Assembly (NCBI GenBank): GCA_030834415.1
Contig: JAURFH010000010.1
Location: 1 to 39,060 of the forward strand
Length of the DNA: 39,060 nt
Direction: 5' to 3'
Source of the DNA: Verrucomicrobiota bacterium
GTDB lineage: Bacteria; Verrucomicrobiota; Verrucomicrobiia; Limisphaerales; JAEYXS01
Shown here: positions 16,958-24,291 of the stretch, piece after piece
How positions within the stretch are numbered: position 1 is the stretch's first letter
Layout of the letters: every line of letters starts with the position of its first letter
The notes under the pieces: model-generated
The model's input: the letters and a program-made list of their open reading frames with translations, nothing else
What the model was told of the DNA's origin: nothing
Database searches by the model: none
Position numbers and translations under genes: made by a program

Positions 16958-17917
16958 TCAGTTGATCCGCGGATCACGAACGAAAGGATTGTTCGGCTGC
17001 CCGTTGTTCTGCGGCACCACGATGACTGGTGGCGGGGTGATCACCTGCTGGATGAAGTAATCTGGATAGAACGGCCGCAAGGCTTCTTGCACAGCGGCAT
17101 CGGCAGCACGCATGGAAGCCTCGGCTTTCAAGCGTTCGGTCTCGGCTGCTTGCAGCTGCAGATTTTCCTCCACTTGGGCTTTGCGACGTTCTTCCGCGAT
17201 CTTGGCGTATTCCACCGCGAGCTTGGCGCGCTGGGTCGCCGCCTTCTTCTCTGCTTCCGCTTTGGCAGCTTGTTGGGCGCGATAATTTTGTTCGGCTAGT
17301 TGCACCTGCCGGTCGATCTCGGTCTGCGCAGCCAAGGCCGAATCGCGATTCAAACCGAGATGCAGCAGGATGCCGGGATGAAGTTCATCCACATCATATG
17401 CCAACGGACGGCCATTGCCGGAACGGAAGACGAAGCGACGGCCGAACTGCGAGCGGAACTCGGCATCCGTAGCCAGCGGATTGCCACCGGGAGCCATCAG
17501 TTTAGGAAAAGTATAAGTCTTCTGCTCTTTGCCCGCCGGATTGAGGCTGGTAGTGACAACCGGGGCAGGCACTTCAGATTTCAGCTGGTTAAGATCTGCA
17601 GTTTTCTTGGCTTCAGCGGCTAGCGCTTGGGCTTCCAAGGCCCGCTTGGCTTCATAGGCCTCCACCTTCAGTTGGGCTGTGGCGAGTTCATTCGTGGCAG
17701 CGGCAAGTTGCTCCTTCAATTTGGCGGTCTGTTCTGCCGCGGCAGCTTTCTGGGCAGTATGCGCTGCCTCCTGTTGTTGCTGCTGAGCCGCAAGACGTTG
17801 CTCCATAGCTGCGCGTTCCGTCTGCCAGGCGGATTCAAACTTTTGCTGACGCAGCAGGAGCGTGCCCATACCGGCGACCAACAATACGACGATGAAGATG
17901 GTTGACTTGCTGCCCAT
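16958..17917 (-). CDS. Hypothetical membrane-anchored coiled-coil protein
   Basis: N-terminal TM (TIFIVVLLVAGMGTLLL) followed by long A/E/K/Q-rich heptad-like segments. Confidence 0.7.
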   Translation of the reverse strand: MGSKSTIFIVVLLVAGMGTLLLRQQKFESAWQTERAAMEQRLAAQQQQQEAAHTAQKAAAAEQTAKLKEQLAAATNELATAQLKVEAYEAKRALEAQALAAEAKKTADLNQLKSEVPAPVVTTSLNPAGKEQKTYTFPKLMAPGGNPLATDAEFRSQFGRRFVFRSGNGRPLAYDVDELHPGILLHLGLNRDSALAAQTEIDRQVQLAEQNYRAQQAAKAEAEKKAATQRAKLAVEYAKIAEERRKAQVEENLQLQAAETERLKAEASMRAADAAVQEALRPFYPDYFIQQVITPPPVIVVPQNNGQPNNPFVRDPRIN

Positions 17918-18029
17918 GAGATAATGCTACTCGCGACCCACGAATGCCGTAGCACACGCAGACCACCGGACTAAGTTCCCCCCGTAAAGGACGACTGTCA
18001 ACCAACAGTAACGCCCGATCACATCGGGC

Positions 18030-18218
18030 TCAGGACCGTTCCCAGTGTCCATCATCATGGTGGACGACCACTTGGACGCCGGAAAGGTAGTTGCGGATGC
18101 AGAATAGAAGCGCGCTGGTGCGGTTGGGGAAGGTCATCGCCTCCCCTTCATCCGGCACCCATTTGCCCAGTCCACCGAGGAACTGCTCGGTGATTTCCTG
18201 TCGCACGAGTATTTTCAC
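18030..18218 (-). CDS. Small conserved-looking hypothetical protein (about 60 aa)
   Basis: VKILVRQEITEQFLGGLGKWVPDEGEAMTFPNRTSALLFCIRNYLSGVQVVVHHDDGHWERS. A GTG start preceded by GGGAG at 8-nt spacing is preferred over the ATG at 18236. Confidence 0.55.
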   Translation of the reverse strand: MKILVRQEITEQFLGGLGKWVPDEGEAMTFPNRTSALLFCIRNYLSGVQVVVHHDDGHWERS

Positions 18219-18256
18219 AATACTTTCTCCCAGCACTTTTGCTTTTTAAGAGAAGT

Positions 18257-18289
18257 GCCCCCGGCACGGCGGGCGCCGTCACCGGGGGC
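18257..18289 (-). promoter_or_regulatory. Strong GC-rich hairpin in the leader of the small ORF
   Basis: gcccccggcacggcgggcgccgtcaccgggggc: near-perfect inverted repeat with no T tract on either side. Confidence 0.6.
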
Positions 18290-18411
18290 TATCGCCAAGG
18301 AGACACACTTATGAGATTAGCGTAAAGCGTGCCAACCTCATTATTTTCCAAATCTGAAAGACCCTATATCCAGGCGAGAACAGCGGTGAGAAAACCAGGT
18401 AGTAATGGCCT

Positions 18412-19152
18412 TTAGTTAAAACTCATGTACATCGTCCGCATGCTCAGCAGGATGATGAGGATGCCGACCGTGATCATAAGCTTCTTGGCTGGAATATGTT
18501 TCACCATATAAGCAGCCAAGGGTGCGGCCGCTACACCGCCTAAGATCAAGCCCAAGATCACCAAGTGATGCTCGAGTTTGAGGAACGCGAAGAAAGTCGC
18601 CGCCTGCGCGATAGTGACAAAGAATTCGGCGGTATTCACAGAACCGATAGCCGTGCGAGGCTCACGACCACCTGCGAGCAAGGTCGAGGTGACAATCGGC
18701 CCCCATCCACCACCACCGATAGCGTCCAAGAATGCGCCAAAGAATCCCAAAGCTGAGACATGGTGATGTTTCTCTTCCTTGTGCACCGGACGGCGAAACG
18801 CCTTCTTGATGATGACGATTCCCATGATGAGCAGGTAAGCTGCGATGTAGGGCTTGATTTTCTCGCCATCGATATTCGTGAGCACATACGCGCCCAAGAT
18901 GCCCCCCAAGACACCGGGAAACACCAAGCGATAGAACAGCTTCTTGTCCACGTTTCCCAACTTGATGTGCGCCGCGCCAGAAATGCCTGTCGTAAAAACT
19001 TCCGAGGCTTTCACACTCGCCGCCGCCATCGCCGGAAGGATGCCGATGCTGAGCAGAAAGGTATTGCAACTGATGCCGTAGGCCATGCCCAAGGCACCAT
19101 CAATCGTCTGCGCGATCAAGCCGACCAGCGCGCAAAGTAAAAGCCTTTCCAC
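18412..19152 (-). CDS. TauE/SafE family sulfite exporter-like membrane protein
   Basis: VGLIAQTIDGALGMAYGISCNTFLLSIGI; GGGGWGPIVTSTLLAGGREPRTAIGSVNTAEFFVTIAQ. Confidence 0.9.
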   Translation of the reverse strand: MERLLLCALVGLIAQTIDGALGMAYGISCNTFLLSIGILPAMAAASVKASEVFTTGISGAAHIKLGNVDKKLFYRLVFPGVLGGILGAYVLTNIDGEKIKPYIAAYLLIMGIVIIKKAFRRPVHKEEKHHHVSALGFFGAFLDAIGGGGWGPIVTSTLLAGGREPRTAIGSVNTAEFFVTIAQAATFFAFLKLEHHLVILGLILGGVAAAPLAAYMVKHIPAKKLMITVGILIILLSMRTMYMSFN

Positions 19153-19208
19153 AGTGTTGGTTCGTTAAGTTGGATCGGGGAAATTGGTTCTACCGGTGGC
19201 TCCTGAAA

Positions 19209-20090
19209 TCAGAGGTTGGCACCGTAGGAGATGAAGCGGCGATACTCCGCCAGCACCGAGAGCATGGCGGCCAAATGCACATTCTCCTGCAGATATTGCG
19301 GCGTGTTTTGCGGCGTCTCGAAGATGACTTCAAACGGTTTGGTCTTCTGGCCAATCGGCGCGCTCAAAATGCCGGGATACCCTTCCTTGATGATGCCTGA
19401 CTTGGCGCGAAAACCGTCGATGATGCCATCATGGTTACGGGGCAGATACTCTTCTGCCGCGCGCAAAGCCGGCTCCAGCAGATGCTTGGTCAGCGTGGCG
19501 CCACCGGCAAAACCATAGAGGCCGTGGCTCGTATCATCCGAGTGCAGCGAGATGAGCCCATGGAAATTGCGGGTCCGCAATTCATTCTCCAGCCACTGCA
19601 CTTCTGGTTCGGTACTGCCCTGCCAGAACTCGCGGTTCAGGTCATTACCATTGCGCGACTCACGCACTTCTTGCTCGAAGCCGAAAGGGTTGCACACCGG
19701 ATAAACCATCAGGCAATAGCCTTGGGCGAGTTGCGGATTCTGCTCCAGCAATTGCAGCAACTTCACTGCGGCATAAGCACCTGCCGGTTCATCTCCATGA
19801 ATGCCCGCAAAGATGCCGATACGGATCGGGGCATCGCCGCCTTGCGGACCAAGATGCAGATAGCCCGGTAGCACTGGCGCAACCCCTGCCCCACTAGCCA
19901 GCAACGGACCGTTGATATCCAAGAGGCTGGAGGATTTGCGCGTCAACTCATCCAAGGGCGCAATCAGCTTGGCTACGGAACGCCGTGCAGACGGACTCAT
20001 CATGCGGGACCCGTTCAGCGAAAAGCTTCGGTCCAAGGCCGCTGGGCCTGCTCCATGATTTGTTTGTCCGTTCAGCTTCATTGCGGGCAC
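19209..20090 (-). CDS. Succinylglutamate desuccinylase/aspartoacylase-like M14 family protein
   Basis: IGIFAGIHGDEPAGAYA zinc-binding motif; VYPVCNPFGFEQEVRESRNGNDLNREFW; LISLHSDDTSHGLYGF. Confidence 0.85.
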   Translation of the reverse strand: MPAMKLNGQTNHGAGPAALDRSFSLNGSRMMSPSARRSVAKLIAPLDELTRKSSSLLDINGPLLASGAGVAPVLPGYLHLGPQGGDAPIRIGIFAGIHGDEPAGAYAAVKLLQLLEQNPQLAQGYCLMVYPVCNPFGFEQEVRESRNGNDLNREFWQGSTEPEVQWLENELRTRNFHGLISLHSDDTSHGLYGFAGGATLTKHLLEPALRAAEEYLPRNHDGIIDGFRAKSGIIKEGYPGILSAPIGQKTKPFEVIFETPQNTPQYLQENVHLAAMLSVLAEYRRFISYGANL

Positions 20091-20128
20091 ACTAAACCGG
20101 TTAATCTACATAAAGTCAATAGAGTTAT

Positions 20129-20146
20129 TTATTTATGCATAAATAA
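20129..20146. promoter_or_regulatory. 18-bp perfect palindrome in the divergent promoter region of the Rrf2 gene
   Basis: TTATTTATGCATAAATAA is self-complementary. It is followed by a second inverted repeat, TGAATTG (20148-20154) / CAATTCA (20165-20171). Confidence 0.5.
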
Positions 20147-20220
20147 CTGAATTGCAACATACTACAATTCAATTTAAACAAAACTTGATAAAATTGATAG
20201 GGTTTTGATTATATTGAGAT

Positions 20221-20682
20221 ATGAAACTGTCACTACGAGGGGAGTATGCCCTGCGGGCCTTGGTGGTCCTAGGGCTGAACTATGGGGAGACCGTGCTCCC
20301 GATCCAGGTCATCTCGGAGCGGCAGAATATCCCCAAGCGTTTCCTCGAGCAGATCCTGAATGACCTGCGGACGCTGGGTATCGTGGAGAGCAAGCGCGGT
20401 GTCGCGGGTGGCTATCGGCTGCGACTGGCTCCAGAACAGGTGACGCTCGCCACCGTAATCCGACACTTGGAGGGGCCGCTAGCTCCGGTCGGCTGCGTGA
20501 GTGAGAAGTTCTATACCCCCTGCACCTGCCCGGATGAGAGCAAATGCGGCATCCGGAGCGTGATGAAAGAAGTGCGCGAGGCGATTGTTAAGATTTTGGA
20601 GGGCGTGACCGTGGCCCATCTCTGCGATCGTGTGAAGCATCTGCAAGGGACCGACCAACCCATCTCGGACTACATCATCTAG
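20221..20682 (+). CDS. Rrf2 family transcriptional regulator with Cys cluster
   Basis: MKLSLRGEYALRALVVL; IPKRFLEQILNDLRTLGIVESKRGVAGGYRL; CVSEKFYTPCTCPDESKC. Confidence 0.93.
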   Translation: MKLSLRGEYALRALVVLGLNYGETVLPIQVISERQNIPKRFLEQILNDLRTLGIVESKRGVAGGYRLRLAPEQVTLATVIRHLEGPLAPVGCVSEKFYTPCTCPDESKCGIRSVMKEVREAIVKILEGVTVAHLCDRVKHLQGTDQPISDYII

Positions 20683-20844
20683 GCGGGGTCAATACCCGGA
20701 ACCCAATGCGTAAAACAGGGGTTTTCAAAGCGGTTTGCTGGTCGCAATCCCCTGCTTTCCTCAGTTTTGGGTTTCATTTTCCGCAAGTCCCCGATACTCT
20801 CACGTTTACCCTGAACGGCAACAACGGCCCGGGGCTATCTCATC

Positions 20845-21900
20845 ATGAAAGCTAAGAAAGCGGTGTCGTCGAACCGGAAGGGCATTCTCGCCGGCGGCAA
20901 TTGGATCATCGACCAGGTCAAACTCATTGACGTTTACCCCCAGCGGGAGCAGCTCGCCAATATCCACAGCCAATACGAAGGCACAGGCGGCGCGCCGTAC
21001 AACGTCCTGCTGGATATCGCCCTGCTCGGGGCCAAATTCCCGCTGCAGGCCGCCGGTCTGGTGGGCAAAGATGCCTTGGGTGCGCAAATCTTGGAGCACT
21101 GCAAAAAGCACAAGATTGATACCAAGTTTCTGAAGGCTGCGCCCAACTCCACCACTTCCTATACCGATGTGATGACGGAGTTGAACGGTCGGCGCCGCAC
21201 ATTCTTTCATAACCGGGGTGCGAATGCCCTGTGGGATGGCAAGGATCTGGATTTCTCCAAGACCAAAGCGAAGATTTTCCATCTCGGCTATCTGCTCTTG
21301 CTGGATGCGATGGATGCGCCGGACAAGAAGTATGGCACCCGGGCAGCTGCCCTGCTCGCCGCCGCACAAGAGGCCGGACTCAAGACCAGCGTGGATGTGG
21401 TGAGCGAGGACAGTGACCGCTTCACCAAGATCGTCACCCCGGCCTTGAAATACACGGACTACTGCATCCTGAACGAGATCGAAGCGGGCAAGACCACTGG
21501 CTTCAAGATCCGTAAGGATGATGGTTCACTGGATACGGTTTCCCTGCGGCACTCGGCCGGTGCCCTGCTCCAGCTGGGCGTGCGGGAAGTCGTGGTGATC
21601 CATTTCCCGGAAGGCGGCTTCGCCCGCACCCGGGATGGCAAAGATTTCTGGCAACCCTCGCTCAAGTTGCCCGAGAAGTATATCGCCGGAACCGCCGGAG
21701 CCGGTGATGCCTTCTGCGCTGGCGTCCTCTACGGCTTGCACGAAAATCTGGATCTGAAGGAATGCCTCTTCCACGGCGTTTGTGCGGCGGCGGCATCACT
21801 ATCCGATCCGACCTGCACTGCGGGTATGAAGCCGCTGAGCACGACCTTGGGTCTCGCCAAGAAATACCGCGTGCGTCCGCCGATCGAACCGGAGTTCTAG
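20845..21900 (+). CDS. PfkB family carbohydrate kinase
   Basis: GGAPYNVLLDIALLGAKFPLQAAGLVGKDALG; AGTAGAGDAFCAGVLYGL signature. Confidence 0.92.
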   Translation: MKAKKAVSSNRKGILAGGNWIIDQVKLIDVYPQREQLANIHSQYEGTGGAPYNVLLDIALLGAKFPLQAAGLVGKDALGAQILEHCKKHKIDTKFLKAAPNSTTSYTDVMTELNGRRRTFFHNRGANALWDGKDLDFSKTKAKIFHLGYLLLLDAMDAPDKKYGTRAAALLAAAQEAGLKTSVDVVSEDSDRFTKIVTPALKYTDYCILNEIEAGKTTGFKIRKDDGSLDTVSLRHSAGALLQLGVREVVVIHFPEGGFARTRDGKDFWQPSLKLPEKYIAGTAGAGDAFCAGVLYGLHENLDLKECLFHGVCAAAASLSDPTCTAGMKPLSTTLGLAKKYRVRPPIEPEF

Positions 21901-21922
21901 GCAACTAAGAATCGCAATTTCC

Positions 21923-21954
21923 AAAAGGCCGCATCGTTGGATGCGGCCTTTTTT
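21923..21954 (+). terminator. Rho-independent terminator after the PfkB gene
   Basis: AAAAGGCCGCATC-gttg-GATGCGGCCTTTTTT: long GC stem followed by T tract. Confidence 0.92.
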
Positions 21955-22020
21955 GCGCTCAGTGCAGCCCTTTCTGCGGCTTGCTTTCCCGCTAGAGTAG
22001 CAGCATTTTTACGACAGCAG

Positions 22021-22548
22021 ATGGCCGTCAAAAAACAGAACAAACCGCGGTTCGAGCATCCGGACAATTTCTTGTTCGATGCAGCCATCGGCTGGTCCAT
22101 GCTGGGCAATTCACGGGAGGCGGTAAATGAGTTGCACTCGCTGACTCCGGCGGGGCGTGACCAGCCTGAGGTGCTGGAACTGCTCTGGCAATTGCACGCG
22201 GAGCTGAACGAATGGCCGGAATCACTTGCGGTCGCGGAACGCTTGATCGAGATCGCGCCGAAAGATTCCTTCGGGTGGGTGCATCGGGCTTACAGTTTGC
22301 GTCGCTCACCTGATGGTGGACTGGAAAAAGCGTGGCACATCTTGCGACCCGCCGCCGACCTTTTCCCCGGCGAGAAGATCATCCCCTACAACCTCGCGTG
22401 TTATGCGGCGCAAATGGATCGGCTGGATGAAGCTTGGTCTTGGTTGCAACGGGCGATGGATGCTGCTGGCGATGTGCGCAATATCAAGGCGATGGCGATC
22501 GTGGATGAGGATCTCAAGCCGCTTTGGGATCGGATCGCCGCCCTCTAA
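22021..22548 (+). CDS. TPR-like repeat protein
   Basis: DNFLFDAAIGWSMLGNSREAVNELHSL, LEIAPKDSFGWVHRAYSLRR, YNLACYAAQMDRLDEAWSWLQRAMD. Start placed after the terminator. Confidence 0.8.
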   Translation: MAVKKQNKPRFEHPDNFLFDAAIGWSMLGNSREAVNELHSLTPAGRDQPEVLELLWQLHAELNEWPESLAVAERLIEIAPKDSFGWVHRAYSLRRSPDGGLEKAWHILRPAADLFPGEKIIPYNLACYAAQMDRLDEAWSWLQRAMDAAGDVRNIKAMAIVDEDLKPLWDRIAAL

Positions 22549-22561
22549 GAAATCTGCCCGG

Positions 22562-23308
22562 CTATTTCTTTGCGGGAGTTTTCTTTTTCGTGAAGGTGAT
22601 GACGTGCTGCCAGGGCAGCTCCGAATGAGTGCTTGTCCATTCTAACTCGGGATGCACCAGTGCCTCTTTCTTTACCTGCGCTACGGACATCTTGTGCGCT
22701 TCATAGATGGGGACTGATTTATCCTCCGCCTTGAACTCCACCCAGACGAGCCGGCCACCGGGCTTCAAGGCCTTCACCATGTTCACCGTCATCTCATAGG
22801 GATAGGTGAACTCGTGATAGACATCCACCATCACGATGAGGTCTAGCGTACTGGCGGGCAGCTTGGGGTCTTGCTCGTTACCCAATGTGTAAACCACGTT
22901 GGTGTAATTCTGCTTCTGCATGTTGGCCCGGATGATATCGAGCATCTCTTGCTGAAGCTCTTGGGCATAGACGGTGCCTTTGGGGCCGACTGCTTCCGCT
23001 AGACGACGTGATATATATCCGGTACCAGCACCGATATCCGCCGCCTTCTCACCCGGTTTGAGCGCCAGCAGTTGGATCATCTTGCTGGTGTCTTCTTCCT
23101 GTTCGCGATCCGGACGCTCCAGCCATTTTACCGTCTCGTTGCCGGAGACGACATGGGCGATCTCGCGGTCCATGTAATAGCGTCCGGTGCCACCGGGAAC
23201 CATGCGATGACGTTGCTCGTAGCGTTGAAGTTCAGCGGATGCTTTTTCCTGGGCGCAGACAGGCGAAATCAAAGTGGCAAAAGCCAAAAGACAGATCAGG
23301 TAGCGCAT
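22562..23308 (-). CDS. Secreted class I SAM-dependent methyltransferase-like protein
   Basis: Signal peptide MRYLICLLAFATLISPVCA; ALKPGEKAADIGAGTGYISRRLAEAVGPKGTVYAQELQQEML; LIVMVDVYHEF; ALKPGGRLVWVEFK. Confidence 0.87.
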   Translation of the reverse strand: MRYLICLLAFATLISPVCAQEKASAELQRYEQRHRMVPGGTGRYYMDREIAHVVSGNETVKWLERPDREQEEDTSKMIQLLALKPGEKAADIGAGTGYISRRLAEAVGPKGTVYAQELQQEMLDIIRANMQKQNYTNVVYTLGNEQDPKLPASTLDLIVMVDVYHEFTYPYEMTVNMVKALKPGGRLVWVEFKAEDKSVPIYEAHKMSVAQVKKEALVHPELEWTSTHSELPWQHVITFTKKKTPAKK

Positions 23309-23465
23309 GGTGGAACGCTACGCCAATTCTGGATGAGGGCAAGCGCGGGAATGCCGTTTATCAACTGCCGTAAAAACGGCATTGCCAAAGCGGGGCCAGC
23401 GGTGGAAGGTCCGGCACATGGCCAGCGCTGCACGAGACATCAATTTCTTCAAACAAACCCGCTTC

Positions 23466-24284
23466 ATGAGGGTCATGATCGCGGTATTGCTAGCCAGCGG
23501 TTATCTACTCATCCTTGGAGCAGCAAAGGCACAGACCACGCCAGCCAAAACAGAGACCACTCCGGCAACGGTAGAGACAAAAGCGGCCGAACCTGCGAGT
23601 GAGCCGACGGAGAATAAAGAGCCAGCGCCTGAGAATGATGGCTCCATCAAGCTTCTGGGCGATGGCGGGATGGAGAACTTCTATACGTGGATCGAAGGTG
23701 CCGGCGTGTTCATCGATCCCAAAGGTATCTTCACGCTAAACGACGGGATTCTTCGCATCACCGGAGAGCGGACCGGGTATTTGGCCACACGCAAAGAGCA
23801 TTCGGATTTCCATCTGATTGCGGAATACAAATGGGGGCAAATGAACGTGGCCAGCACCAAGAGAATCGGCAGCAGCGGTTTATTCATCCACGGCACTGGT
23901 GAAGACAAGGAGTGGATGCGTGGTTTCGAATGTCAGCTGGCAACGAATCGTTCCGGCAATCTGGTCATCCATGGAGGCGCCAAGTGCAAGATAGGCACCA
24001 ATAGTTTTTCCCGCACTTGGACCGAGATCAACAAATCGCCCGCGGCGAAAGAACTCGCTGCCGGAGAATGGAACACGATGGAGGTCTTCGCCGTAGGCGA
24101 CAAACTACGCGTGCTGGTGAATGGCAAGCAAGCCATGGAAGCCACCGATCTCCTGCCTAATCGCGGCAAAATTTACCTGCAATCCAACGGGGCAGAAATC
24201 TTCTTCCGACGGCTGGACCTCTACCCATTGGAGAAGATGCCCGAAGCTCCCGCAGAGGAAGTCTCCAAGACGGCCACCAAGTGA
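23466..24284 (+). CDS. DUF1080 (3-keto-disaccharide hydrolase-like) domain protein
   Basis: FHLIAEYKWGQ...SSGLFIHGTGEDKEWMRGFECQLA...GEWNTMEVFAVGDKLRVLVNGKQAMEATDLLPNRGKIYLQSNGAEIFFRRLDLYPL. Confidence 0.8.
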   Translation: MRVMIAVLLASGYLLILGAAKAQTTPAKTETTPATVETKAAEPASEPTENKEPAPENDGSIKLLGDGGMENFYTWIEGAGVFIDPKGIFTLNDGILRITGERTGYLATRKEHSDFHLIAEYKWGQMNVASTKRIGSSGLFIHGTGEDKEWMRGFECQLATNRSGNLVIHGGAKCKIGTNSFSRTWTEINKSPAAKELAAGEWNTMEVFAVGDKLRVLVNGKQAMEATDLLPNRGKIYLQSNGAEIFFRRLDLYPLEKMPEAPAEEVSKTATK

Positions 24285-24291
24285 CCGGACC

